This document shows, piece by piece, positions 25,053-35,409 of a stretch of 64,000 nucleotides of DNA (positions within the stretch are counted from its first letter, which is position 1; every line of letters begins with the position of its first letter). Source of the stretch: Flaccisagitta enflata (Eukaryota > Chaetognatha > Sagittoidea > Aphragmophora); NCBI GenBank assembly GCA_965153355.1, contig OZ231126.1, positions 58,590,001-58,654,000 of the forward strand, given 5' to 3'. The notes under the pieces were generated by a model. It ran no database searches. It saw only the letters and a program-made list of their open reading frames with translations, and was not told the origin of the DNA. The position numbers were made by a program, and so were the translations under genes.

Positions 25053-25600
25053 CTTTGACCGAAGAAGGGCGTTGACCGAGGAAGAGAATAGACTCATGGG
25101 AAAGCCCTCGAGATTAGACTGGAGATTTGACTGGAACCATCGTGTATAAAACCGATCCTATCATCGATCTGGTACCAAACGCTAAAAAAACGAATCACAA
25201 GAGAACACAAAGCTGAAATATTCAATACATTTTTCTTACATCGATATCTACTCATTCAACACTAACGCGGCAAATTCGTCTACGAACTTCCTCAACTGAA
25301 AAAAAAAAGAAAATAAAAACAGTGTGCATAAAAAAGACCGTCTCTAGCGTGCGCCAAGTGCACATGACGATAACCTAAGCTTTGGACGGTTTTCCATCGC
25401 CTGTTCCTCATCAGTTTTCATCTCGTAAATTCATCTTCAAAATATCTCAACACATTCATTGACGTAAACGTCAGAAATTCCTTTATGGTTTACAAGACTT
25501 ATCTATTTTCGCCTTGATCTTGTCACGCAAGCAAAGCAAATTCTCATTTTTATCAAAAACTAAAGATATCAACCAACTTATCTCGCCTGATACCATCCAA
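24490..25600. other. Region upstream of the zinc-finger ORF
   Basis: Contains (GA)n at 25000-25048 and otherwise unique sequence. No aminopeptidase exon or clear TATA/initiator could be supported. Any promoter of the zinc-finger gene would lie here. Confidence 0.4.
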
Positions 25601-25606
25601 ACGAAG

Positions 25607-27721
25607 ATGACTAAATTCAACAATCAAACGCGGGAGAATCAATCCAGCAGCCCAGCATCTTCTTTCAACTTGACAAAATGCTTGAAAGTCTCGCTGATAC
25701 GTCTCAAACCAATTAAGCGCCCAAACGGCCGACCTGATATGGCATCGAAAAAAGTCTGTTGCAAGATTTGCAACAAATCATTTTCTAACCCAACCAGTTT
25801 GAAGAAACACGTGATAGGTGTCCACGACATCTCTCGACGTTACCTCTGCGCCATGTGTCCTTTTGATAGCGCGTGGAGTGCCACATTAATCGGTCACCTT
25901 AGAAAACAACATGATATCAAATCAGACTTTGCGAGTCATATCAAAATCGCGAAAGGCGAAGAGACCTTGGAAGCCAAAGAAAGCCACCAACATGACTTCA
26001 AGGTTAATGAAGCAAAAGAGATCAATACGAGCCACACTTGCCCCATCTGCTCGTCGACTTTTCTGAATATTGAAAAGCTGGACGACCACGTATCTCACAT
26101 ACACCCACTATCGGTTGGGTTCTTTTGTACCAAATGCTCTTTCAACGCTCTAAGATACCGCACTGTTCAGCGACATCTGAGAAAAGAACACATGATCCAG
26201 TGCAATTTTGCCTCACTAGCGCAAGTTGATCTCATCGAAAAGAAAGTTGAAGATTATGCGGTAGTGGATAAAGCGAAAATGATTACTTGCCCAGTCTGCC
26301 CGTCGACATATCTGAACATGGAAAAGCTGTATGGCCACGTGTCGCTTGCACATCCACGGACAGTCGGTTTTTCATGCAGCAAATGCCCATACATCGCTCA
26401 AAGCTTTCGCGCTGTTCAGCGACATTTGAAACAAAAACACAGCATTCGAAGTAATTTTGTGGCTCTTGCGCGAGTTGAGGTCATCAAAAACAGCCTTGAG
26501 TGCAAGTATTGCTCGAAGAACTTTCTCCGCTCAACCAATTTGAAGGGGCATATAAACGCAGTTCATACCAAAGAGGTTTCATACGAGTGCAAAAAGTGTG
26601 GATACTCTCAATATTGGCAACACAAAGTGATAAGTCATTTGCGAGTTAAACATGATATCAAAGATGATCATAATTCACATTATAGAGAAGTTCAAAAAGG
26701 GGAAGAAGAAGTCACACCAAAGGAAGCGGTACTTGTAATTCAAGAAAATGGCGATACCAAGGAAGCGGAAACTTTAGTCGTGGATGAAGACAATGGTTCA
26801 AATTCGGTTATCAAAGATGGCATCAAGGAATACACAATGGAGGAGGCAAACGCAACGGATGAATATTTAGAAACGAAAAGAATAACAGGAGAGATACCTT
26901 GTCCTGTATGTAAATTGTTATCCAATAACATTCAGGAACTTGACTTTCACTCTAAACGTAACCATCCCAAGGCAGTCAGTTTCAAGTGCGACAAATGCCC
27001 ATTCAGCGGAACCCGTTTACGCTCTATCCAGCGACATGACATCCGGCAAAATTTTGCCGCTCATACCCAGATTTACGCCACCGAGTATCTCTCAAGTTTG
27101 AATAGCGCTAAAATAATGGGGAAACATCCGTCTAAGAATGAAGTGGAAAGTGCTCCATCAAACAGCCTTGAATGTAGCTTTTGCTCAAAGAAATTTTCAT
27201 GCTCAACCAATTTACAGGCGCACAAAAACGCAGTTCATGCGGAAGAAATGAAAATGAGTACACGAGGGCTAACTTGTCCGGTATGCAAGTTAATTTTCCT
27301 CGACATTCAGAAGCTTGATTTCCACTCAAAGCGTGATCATCCCAAAGCAGTCAGTTTCTCTTGCAGCAAGTGCCCATTCAGTGGAACTCGTTTCCGGTCC
27401 ATCCAGCGGCATTTGAAACAACAACATGGCGTTAGTAGTGATTTTCAAGCTCATACACAGATTAACGCCACCGAGTATCTTCCAAGTCCGAAAAGTGCTG
27501 AATTAATTATTGAAAATCCGGCAAAGAATGAAATGAAAGGCGCTTCTCCAAACCGACTTGAATGCAGTTACTGCTCCAAGGTCTTTTTTTGCTCAACCTA
27601 TTTGAAGGCGCACACAAACGCGATACACACCAAAGAAGTTTCGTACGAGTGCAAAATGTGTGGATACAGTCAGTATTGGCAACATCAAGTGTTGAGACAT
27701 TTACGGCAAAAACATATATGA
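25607..27721 (+). CDS. C2H2 zinc-finger protein, 15 fingers, 704 codons
   Basis: Intronless ORF from the first in-frame ATG to a stop; a later ATG at codon 45 (MASKK) is an alternative start. Fingers (first Cys to last His) lie at 51-73, 81-102, 145-166, 174-195, 228-249, 257-278, 299-320, 328-349, 432-453, 461-477, 523-544, 557-578, 586-607, 653-674 and 682-703. They fall into four types: A (CPVC, ending HP), B (KCPFSGTRFRSIQRH), C (YCSKxFxxSTxLKxH) and D (YECKxCGYSQYWQH). Finger 10 (type B) lacks the LKQQH segment and so its second zinc His. Residues 350-430 are an acidic linker. The protein ends one residue after the last His. Probably a nuclear DNA-binding regulator; the target is unknown. 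No KRAB, BTB or ZAD domain is visible. Confidence 0.9.
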   Translation: MTKFNNQTRENQSSSPASSFNLTKCLKVSLIRLKPIKRPNGRPDMASKKVCCKICNKSFSNPTSLKKHVIGVHDISRRYLCAMCPFDSAWSATLIGHLRKQHDIKSDFASHIKIAKGEETLEAKESHQHDFKVNEAKEINTSHTCPICSSTFLNIEKLDDHVSHIHPLSVGFFCTKCSFNALRYRTVQRHLRKEHMIQCNFASLAQVDLIEKKVEDYAVVDKAKMITCPVCPSTYLNMEKLYGHVSLAHPRTVGFSCSKCPYIAQSFRAVQRHLKQKHSIRSNFVALARVEVIKNSLECKYCSKNFLRSTNLKGHINAVHTKEVSYECKKCGYSQYWQHKVISHLRVKHDIKDDHNSHYREVQKGEEEVTPKEAVLVIQENGDTKEAETLVVDEDNGSNSVIKDGIKEYTMEEANATDEYLETKRITGEIPCPVCKLLSNNIQELDFHSKRNHPKAVSFKCDKCPFSGTRLRSIQRHDIRQNFAAHTQIYATEYLSSLNSAKIMGKHPSKNEVESAPSNSLECSFCSKKFSCSTNLQAHKNAVHAEEMKMSTRGLTCPVCKLIFLDIQKLDFHSKRDHPKAVSFSCSKCPFSGTRFRSIQRHLKQQHGVSSDFQAHTQINATEYLPSPKSAELIIENPAKNEMKGASPNRLECSYCSKVFFCSTYLKAHTNAIHTKEVSYECKMCGYSQYWQHQVLRHLRQKHI

Positions 27722-27782
27722 CGATATTGATAAAAACTTAAAATATGGGGTGACGAGTACCCCTGATCATCAAACGCGATTC

Positions 27783-30021
27783 TTTCACTTGCGAACACAC
27801 AACTCTATAAGAGGCTTTGTCCATCCGTTGCATTGTGTTTTTAGGGGGGGTCAGGTGGTTCTAGATGGTCGGCTGGTATTTTTCAGCGTCAAGGGTGTAT
27901 ATTGGCCACGGTGATGGTGTTTTAGGGGGTCAGGTGGTTCTAGGGGGTCAGCTGGTATCTTTAAGCATCAGGGGTGTATTTTGGCCATAATGATGGTGTT
28001 TTATTAGGGGGTCAGGTAAGTGTTCTAGGTGGCGGCTGGTATTTTTCAGTCATTAGTGTATAGTAGCTTTACGGTGATGGTGTTTTAGGGGGTCAGGTGG
28101 TTCTAGGTGGTTTATTGGTATTTTTCAATGTCAGGGGTGTAGTAGCCACGGTGATGGTGTTTTAGGGGGTCAGGTGGTTCTAGGTGGTCGCTTGGTATTT
28201 TTCAGCCAGTGTGTAGTAGCCACTGTGATGGTGTTTTAGGGGGCTGTGGTGGTTCTAGGTGGGTCGCTGGTATTTTCAGCCAGGGTGTGTATAGCCACGT
28301 GATGTGTTTTAGGGGGGCTCAGGTGGTTCTAGGTGGTCTGGTCACATTTTTCAGCCAGTGTGTAGGCGCCACGGTGATGGTGTTTTAGGGGGGTCAGGTG
28401 GTTCTAGGTGGTCGGCTGGCATTTTTCAGCCAGGGTGTGTAGTAGCCACGGGTGATGGTGTTTTAGGGGGCCAGGTGGTTCTGGTGTCATGGCATTTTTC
28501 AGCGTCAGGGGTGTGTAGCACACGATGGTGTTTAGGGGGCCAGTGGTTCTAGGTGGTCGCTGGTATTTTCAGCGTCAGGGGTGTAGTAGCCACGGTGATG
28601 GTGTTTTAGGGGGTCAGGTGGTTCTAGGTGGTTGGCAGTGGTTTTTCAGCGTCAGGTGTAGGCACAGTGATGGTGTTTTAGGGGTCAGGTGGTTCTAGGT
28701 GTCGGCTGGTATTTTTCAGCGTCAGGGGTGTGTAGTAGCCACGGTGATGGTGTTTTAGGGGGGTCAGGTGGTTCTAGGTGGTCGGCTGGTATTTTTCAGC
28801 GTCAGGGGTGTGTAGTAGCCACGGTGATGGTGTTTTAGGGGGGTCAGGTGGTTCTAGGTGGTCGGCTGGTATTTTTCAGCGTCAGGGTGTGTAGTGCCAC
28901 GGTGATGGTGTTTTAGGGGGTCAGGTGGTTCTAGGTGGTCGGCTGGTTTTTCAGCGTCAGGGGTGTAAGTAGCCACGGTGATGGTGTTTTAGGGGTCAGG
29001 TGGTTCTAGGTGGTCGCTGGTATTTTCAGCGTCAGGGTGTGTAGTAGCCACAGGATGGTGTTTGGGGGTCAGGTGGTTCTAGGTGGTCATGCTGGTTTTT
29101 CAGCGTCAGTGTGTAGTAGCCACGGTGATGTGTTTAGGGTCAGGTGGTTCTAGGTGGTCGGCTGGTATTTTTCAGCGTCAGGGGTGTGTAGTAGCCACGG
29201 TGATGGTGTTTTAGGGGGGTCAGGTGGTTCTAGGTGGTCGGCTGGTATTTTTCAGCGTCAGGGGTGTGTAGCAGCCACGGTGATGGTGTTTTAGGGGGGT
29301 CAGGTGGTTCTAGGTGGTCGGCTGGTATTTTTCAGCGTCAGGGGTGTGTAGTAGCCACGGTGATGGTGTTTTAGGGGGGTCAGGTGGTTCTAGGTGGTCG
29401 GCTGGTATTTTTCAGCGTCAGGGGTGTGTAGTAGCCACGGTGATGGTGTTTTAGGGGGGTCAGGTGGTTCTAGGTGGTCGGCTGGTATTTTTCAGCGTCA
29501 GGGGTGTGTAGTAGCCACGGTGATGGTGTTTTAGGGGGGTCAGGTGGTTCTAGGTGGTCGGCTGGTATTTTTCAGCGTCAGGGGTGTATAGTAGCCACGG
29601 TGATGGTGTTTTAGGGGGGTCAGGTGGTTCTAGGTGGTCGGCTGGTATTTTTCAGCGTCAGGGGTGTATAGTAGCCACGGTGATGGTGTTTTAGGGGGGT
29701 CAGGTGGTTCTAGGTGGTCGGCTGGTATTTTTCAGCGTCAGGGGTGTATAGTAGCCACGGTGATGGTGTTTTAGGGGGGTCAGGTGGTTCTAGGTGGTCG
29801 GCTGGTATTTTTCAGCGTCAGGGGTGTATAGTAGCCACGGTGATGGTGTTTTAGGGGGGTCAGGTGGTTCTAGGTGGTCGGCTGGTATTTTTCAGCGTCA
29901 GGGGTGTATAGTAGCCACGGTGCGTCCGTCCATCCGTCACATTTTTGAATTCCGAGCGGTTTTTGCATTACTGCCCCTGCCCAACCGTCCACAACTGGAT
30001 TGCCGTGTATCCGGCCCTGTT
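27783..30021 (+). mobile_element. Family B element with an internal 80-bp minisatellite expansion
   Basis: The head is diverged (CTTGCGAACACACAACTC, TATAAGAGGCTTTGTCCATC). The tail is intact: CGTCCGTCCATCCGTCAC, CTGCCCCTGCCCAACCGTCC, ACAACTGGATTGCCGTG and TATCCGGCCCTGTT. The satellite at 27833-29922 lies precisely within the GTCC core, so the element is expanded from the usual 170-230 bp to about 2.2 kb. Confidence 0.85.
27833..29922. repeat. 80-bp tandem repeat, about 26 units
   Basis: The unit contains GATGGTGTTTTAGGGGGGTC, AGGTGGTTCTAGGTGGTCGG, CTGGTATTTTTCAGCGTCAG and GGGTGTGTAGTAGCCACGGT. From 29160 on, units are nearly identical with an exact 80-bp period. Units at about 27990-29150 carry many 1-5-base deletions. 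G-runs in every unit give it G-quadruplex potential. Confidence 0.93.
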
Positions 30022-30334
30022 TTTTTTCCTATTTACAATATGCAAATCTGTACAAATCGATCGGTTAATCAGAGTGTCTGCCCGGCATTTATATGCTAGA
30101 TAAAGTAAAACATTCATAGGAAAACTGATAGGGAGTAGCAAATAATAACTGTATCATTATGTGTACATACAGAAGTTGATATCATGTTTATCGGCTTGTC
30201 AAGGCGAGACTCAATCAATGGGCACAATCAAAGAAAGGAAAAGAAAGAAAAGAATCAACTTAGAAGAAAACAAAACATTCTAAAGTTACTTACATCTGTA
30301 TAGTAAATGCTTCCACTCGTCATCGTTTTAATCG

Positions 30335-30612
30335 AGATATTGATCTTGTTGATGGAGGTTGCTGTTGTAGTAGCGGCATGCTTAAACGATTTTTGACTCG
30401 TCGTACTACAACGTTAGCCTTATCCTGATGAAGCATTCTTGGAATAGATGCGAAACATCGATTTCATTTTTCTGCTTTTCATTTTTCCTACGTTGTACGA
30501 CTAGTCAAAAATCGTTTAAGCATATTGATCTTGAGCCTATTTTGACTGATGATACGGATTTCCTGCCCAAACTTGATGAAATTGTCCATAGAATACGACA
30601 ATTGCATCTATA
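30335..30612 (+). other. Long hairpin with a hammerhead-like core motif
   Basis: Arms 30378-30414 and 30490-30523 are near-perfect inverted repeats (start ATGCTTAAACGATTTTTGAC). The 75-nt loop contains CTGATGA, a possible stem GCAT...ATGC, then GAAAC and the palindrome-like ACATCGATTTC. This is the order of conserved blocks of a type I hammerhead ribozyme with a very short stem III, as known from Penelope-like elements and retrozymes. Stem I next to the core pairs poorly, so it is probably decayed. ATATTGATCTTG flanks the structure on both sides (30335 and 30523). A short frame to a stop at 30612 follows. Confidence 0.35.
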
Positions 30613-30618
30613 AATAAC

Positions 30619-31048
30619 TTTTTCAGCAGAGTTCCCACAAGGGACAGAATCCTGTAGAACACGGAGACTTAAACCTAAGACCTAAACTCTGTCCTCTCAG
30701 GCCCCCTCCCTTGCGGGCCTGAAATCAACCTTCTCAGGCCTGAAATCTACCCTCTCAAGCCTGAAATCTGCCTTCCTAAGTCTGCGATCTACCCTTCCAG
30801 AACTGAAATCAGCCCTCTCTGGTTTCTCAGGCATCAATTCAGCCCTCAGGCAACGAATCTGCTATCCCAGGCCTGAAACCAGCCATTTCAGGCTACCAAT
30901 CTACCCTTACAGGCTTCATATGAGCCGTCTCAGGACAGTTTCAGACGGATTGACTTGTCTGCTGCCCTGCTTCCCCTCACTCCTATTCACATTTCACAAT
31001 CATGCAAAGCAGGAAAACGGGTATCGCTGATCACATATCGCCCTTGGG
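30619..31048. repeat. Family C2-like segment with GGCCTGAAATC-type minisatellite
   Basis: Starts with ATCCTGTAGAACACGGAGAC, then about 11 units like AGGCCTGAAATCTACCCTCT. It ends with TTGTCTGCTGCCCTGCTTCC and ACGGGTATCGCTGATCACAT, the family C tail module. The terminal hairpin is eroded. Confidence 0.65.
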
Positions 31049-31054
31049 CGACCA

Positions 31055-31790
31055 GTTTTTTACCAAACTAAATTTAAAAATGCTCAATCGGGGCAATGAA
31101 CGAGGTAGTGAATGATCAAGATATTCATCTTAGACCATTTCTAGTCGCGTGCTAAGCGACTCTACAGTCTACACGCTGCTTTGTTGGTTCATCCGTCGGT
31201 CCGTCGGTCCATTTATACTTCCGTCGATCCGTCACACTTTACTTTTGTTTTTTTTGCGGTCTATGGCCTCACTGCTCCTGCCCAAATGATCAAGTGACCT
31301 CCCACACGCACGCCCGCCCGCCCGCCTACCCGCACGCAACTGGGTTCGCCATGTGTCCAGCCTTGTCTACTTCATAATTGATTCCCCAACCGTCAAATTA
31401 CGAAGATAGCATATGGAACCGCAATTGCCATCTCACTAAGTGTTTTTTTTAGCGTAAAAAGGCAAAAAATGCTCAATCGGGGCCCCCAAAATGACGATTG
31501 TGAACAAAGTAAAGATCTTAGTCTATTTTTCATGACAGATTCAGATTCATCACCCCAAAATTAGTAAAAATGATAATTAACTTGCCACTCTTGCTTCGCT
31601 AAGTGTTTTTTTTTACCAAAAAAGGGCAAAAAATGCTCGATCGGGGCCCCGAAAATGGTTATTTTGAACAAAGTAATGAGCTTAGTTAATTTTTCACAAC
31701 AGATTCGGATTCCTCACCCCAAAATAAGTAGAAACGGTCATTGACTTGCCTTTTCTGCTTCACTATGTGGCTTTTTACCCAAAAAAGGCC
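31055..31790. repeat. Degenerate ~160-bp tandem repeat interrupted by a family A element
   Basis: AATGCTCAATCGGGGC recurs at 31079, 31468 and 31632. The last two are 164 bp apart. The first spacing (389 bp) becomes about 157 bp once the 232-bp element at 31136-31367 is removed. Units share ACTTGCC, TTCGCTAAGTGTTTTTTT and GATTCATCACCCCAAAAT. Confidence 0.8.
31136..31367 (+). mobile_element. Family A element inserted in a tandem repeat
   Basis: CTAGTCGCGTGCTAAGCGAC followed by TCTACA, a GTCGGTCCGTCGGTCC core, CACACTTTACTTTTGTTTTT, then CACTGCTCCTGCCCAAATGA, CTACCCGCACGCAACTGGG and CAGCCTTGT. Neighbouring repeat units provide the uninterrupted target. Confidence 0.85.
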
Positions 31791-32058
31791 AAAATTGCCA
31801 TTATTGAATCGAGGATGAAAATTTGGGTTACACCCCTTACACAAATTGTGTTTGAGCACCCTGGTATGAGACAAATATGCACTTTTTTTGCAATAAACAG
31901 TCAGTCAAGACACCAATGATGCTTTTTAAACTGGCAAATGGGTGTTACAACCTGCATGGGTGGAGGCTACTGCAGGTATCTAGATATAAAATCAGAGTCA
32001 CTCTCAGACCATAAAGTGGTTTATGAGTTGAAAAAAGAGATCGAACCAGCAAAAAGAA

Positions 32059-32174
32059 AACAAGGCCGGATACACGGCTACCTTAGTCGCGTGCGGGTGG
32101 GCAGGGGCGGCGAAAAAAAGCAAAGCGACAGACGGACAGAGCGGGTTGTAGAGTCGCGTGCACGCGACTAAAAA
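32059..32174 (-). mobile_element. Family A element, short
   Basis: AACAAGGCCGGATACACGGC, TTAGTCGCGTGCGGGTGGGC, GACAGACGGACAGAGCGGGT and GTAGAGTCGCGTGCACGCGA followed by CTAAAAA. Only 116 bp. The hairpin GTCGCGTGCACGCGAC is a perfect 16-bp palindrome and the distal copy AGTCGCGTGC matches it exactly. Confidence 0.9.
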
Positions 32175-32562
32175 GAAAAGAACATCGATCGTTGAACTTT
32201 TAATCTCCTAACAATTGCGGGATAAGTTACGACTAACGAACGTTCGGAGCGGATTAACAAAGCCACATTTGTTATCAATGATAACAAAACTCTGGTTCTT
32301 TCATTATGTCATTGCGCAATCAACGTCGAAAAGGGAGGGGGGGAAGAGAATTCGCCTGGAAGTGGAAAAACCTTGGCGAGGTGGTTCGGCGTTTTTTTAG
32401 TCGCTGTGTCTTCCACTTATGATTTTATCAATAAACATAAAGTAAAGTAAAACCTAAATGATGCGCTTTACACAATCGTCAAGCAAGTGTTGTGCTTTCT
32501 ATCCTGACGATGTTTAGTTCAATACTTTACTTTCAATAGAATTACCCATTGTTTACCTGCAG

Positions 32563-32646
32563 GAATTGTGTGTGTAGTGACAATCAGACCGGGAGATGGC
32601 GTCGCAACGAGCAAAGGCGAGACGCCGGGGGAGATCAACGCTGCAG
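32563..32646 (+). CDS. slc1a-like: SLC1 excitatory amino acid transporter, exon 1 of 5 seen
   Basis: Between an acceptor (GTTTACCTGCAG) and a donor (GTGCGT). It reads (G)[19 protein letters not shown], then TPGEINAA, phase 1 to phase 1. It corresponds to the G-I-x-x-x-V-x-I-x-P-G segment at the end of TM4a and the following extracellular loop of EAATs. The last base joins the next exon to give INAADNIMDLIRNM, the conserved x-T-A-D-x-x-x-D-L-I-R-N-M motif. A (GA)n tract starts 8 bases after the donor. Upstream exons (TM1-TM3) were not found. Confidence 0.87.
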
Positions 32647-32652
32647 GTGCGT

Positions 32653-32781
<129 letters not shown>

Positions 32782-33366
32782 AAAGAGAAAGAGAGAGAGA
32801 AAGAAAAAGAGAAAGAGAAAGAGAAAGAGAAAGAGAGAGAGATGCACACAGCGAAGGAGAGAGAGGGGCAGAAAGATTGACAGGCAGGCGGCCAAATAGA
32901 CATAGAAAAAAATGAGATTTAGACAGACAGGCGGACAGACAAATATGCAAAAAGAATGGTAGATACCTGCAGATGGAGAAAGCGCAACAACTTTCGTTAG
33001 CGCAGGTTTGGTCCCTGGAGATTCTGGAGGGAGTGACTTCAAGCGACAGAAAATACTTAGAAAGATCAAGAAAGGAAACACTCAAAAAATACTTAGTTTT
33101 CACTCAAAATAATTTTTTTCCCTTATAAACTGCAGGGGAGAAAAACATGCTCCCGGATATATTTCGTTTTGAGGATTTTTAGTCGCGTGCTACGCGACTC
33201 TACACTCCGCTTTGTCGGTCCGTCCGTCGGTCCATCGGTCCGTCGGTCCGTCGGTCACACTTTACTTTTCTTTTGCTTTTGCTTTTGCTTTTGCTTTTGC
33301 CTCACTGCTCCTGCCCTAGTGATCAAAAGACCTCAAATATAGCCCCTGCCCACCCGCACGCGACTA

Positions 33367-33950
33367 ACAGGGTGTGCAAAATTATCCGCACTTAGCACTT
33401 ACTTTTTTAAAAAACCTTAGAAGGTATTGATTTATGAAAGCATGAGGGGTAGATATGAAAAAGTATATTTCTTTAGTATTCAAAACTAAAATTCACAAAG
33501 TCAGTAATAAAACTTTTCAGGTAGATTTTACTCTAATAAAACACTCCTTAAAAATTTTTTTTAAAATAATCTGAAATTCTGTTTTTAGTTTTTCTTACGC
33601 TAAAGGCCTAGTTTTTTGCTTTGATGAGCTCTATTCCTGTTGATACAATTTACCTCCCTCAGCATAATGTGCACGACGCAAAGAAAACCTTTATCAAGTA
33701 GTCACAAATACAAGAATCTAAGATTTTATAGCCTATTTTGCCTATAAAATAAAATCCTGTCAAAATCAAAATCTTTGTTTTAAATCATTTGACTCCTATA
33801 GTGACAAGGGTTACAGAAAAGACCTGCAATCAATCTTACCTTCTAGTATGACTAACTAGGGCACTCTGGTCCAAATTTCATGGTGCTGGGTCACTTTTAA
33901 GTATAGTTTTTTTTCCATGAAGCAAGTGCGGATAATTTTGCACACCGTGT
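33367..33950. mobile_element. TA-flanked Tc1/mariner-like element, 584 bp
   Basis: The inverted ends start ACAGGGTGTGCAAAATTATC and ACACGGTGTGCAAAATTATC (right end read on the minus strand), extending to CCGCACTT. TA lies directly outside both (33365-33366 and 33951-33952). It has no intact ORF, so it is a non-autonomous derivative. The TA duplication is the Tc1/mariner hallmark. Confidence 0.9.
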
Positions 33951-33957
33951 TAGGGTA

Positions 33958-34709
33958 CCCTGCTTTCAAAAGCAAGTGTTACCAGTAAAAACTTTATTGT
34001 GCATAAAGTATTCATTTTTAGAAAATCCGGTTGGTTTTGTCTAAAAGCACATAACCTACCATTTTTTCATGCAAAATTTCATCATGATGGGTCTAGCGGT
34101 TTATCGTCCACATGTTTTTGAAATTTGGTGAAATTTAAGCAAAATTTGCATAAAAACACATTTTTGAGCGATTTTGCACCTAGGAACCTTCATTAACATT
34201 TCACATTATGAGCTTGAATGACCAAATAAGTCATGTATAGTCAATAATTGACACTTAATTTGTATCACCTTAGTTTTTCACCATTTTATAAGAAATTTTG
34301 GTCCTTAAATGCATTTGAAACCTGCTCAAACTTCAAAAAATCAAAAGAAAACCTAGATTATCCTCTTAAATTTCAATGATTTGGTATTTTTCCACAGAAA
34401 TATGTAAACTGAGACTAATATCCTTTTTTCAAGACAAATCTGGCTATTTTTGCTTGATTCGTTAAGAAATGACGATGGTTTTAAGTCAAAGTGTCAGTTA
34501 ATCTATTCTTAAAAAATGCTCTTATGGAGAATATCTCACTTTCATTCATAATCATGTGGAAGCCATACGGCTTGAGCTAGTCCTTTGAAATTTTGCATGA
34601 ACAAATGGTAGGTTATATGCTTTTTGGCAAATCCAATCTGAATTTCCAAAAATAAATACTTGATATGCAATAAAGATTTTGCTGGTAACACTTGCTTTTG
34701 AAAGCAGGG
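33958..34709. mobile_element. TA-flanked Tc1/mariner-like element, 752 bp
   Basis: Perfect inverted repeats of 28 bp start CCCTGCTTTCAAAAGCAAGT, with TA outside both ends (33956-33957, 34710-34711). Internal stretches on the two sides are also complementary (AACCTACCATTTTTTCATGC near 34065 against ACAAATGGTAGGTTATATGC near 34600), so it is partly foldback. No transposase frame. Confidence 0.9.
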
Positions 34710-34772
34710 TAGCCGTGTATCCGGCCTTGTTTTCACACAGTGCACCACGTATTGGCCATTGTTCCTTCATTC

Positions 34773-34878
34773 ATTTATTCATTCATTCGTTCATTCATTC
34801 ATTCATTCATTCATTCATTCATGTATTCATTCATTCATTCATTCATTCATTCATTCATTCATTCATTCATTCATTCAT
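34773..34878. repeat. (ATTC)n microsatellite
   Basis: About 25 ATTC units with GTTC and GTAT interruptions, directly right of the split family A element. Same motif as 7704-7782 and 38820-38921. Confidence 0.95.
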
Positions 34879-35409
34879 TAACTTTTATTAATTCTTTCAT
34901 TCTTTCGTTGATTCATTCATACCTTCCTTTGTTTATTCATTCATTCGTATACTCTTGCCAAAGCCTCTTGATAGTCTGCCAGAAAGAGGCATTCTGAGTT
35001 TTAGACTAGAATCTAGTCTAGATAAAGCGATACAAAGACAAACAGACAAACAGAAAAAGAGACATAGAGAAGGATTGACAAAAGGACAGTGTGAATATAG
35101 ATAGAAGAATATAGATAACAAGACAGAAAGACAGATAAGCAGACACAGAGAAAAAGAAAGGCAGAAAGAGTGAGACCACACATCAAGTTGGTAGAAACGT
35201 AGTAGTAGTGCGGACAAACATGTATTCACTTGAGACCTTCAAGATTTATAAACGAGTTTTTATTTTTTTCCCCTTCCATCGCGAAAAAAAAGGTCTAGAG
35301 AGGAGGTTTGAGGCACAAGAATGAGTTCGTTTACGTACGAGAGATTACGATCAAATCAAACTTGAAACAGATATATTCTAGACATTGCATTTGACGTTTG
35401 ACATTAGAA

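Larger units (their letters stand above)
33176..34731 (+). mobile_element. Family A element split by two transposons
   Basis: The head is TTTTTAGTCGCGTGCTACGC followed by GACT, GTCGGTCCGTCCGTCGG core and CTGCCCACCCGCACGCGAC (33176-33364). The tail is GCCGTGTATCCGGCCTTGTT (34712-34731). Between them lie two TA-flanked elements. Deleting both, with one TA each, leaves GCGACTAGGGTAGCCGTG, which matches intact copies (GCGACTGGGGTAGCC, GCGACTTCGGTAGCCGTG). Confidence 0.92.

Noticed and set aside
25514-25606. Upstream in-frame extension of the zinc-finger ORF from a TTG
   Set aside because: No ATG upstream and no finger or other motif there; the first ATG at 25607 is the simpler start, though a 5' exon cannot be excluded.
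27783-30021. CRISPR-like array
   Set aside because: Repeats are contiguous 80-bp units without unique spacers, in an animal genome and inside a mobile element.
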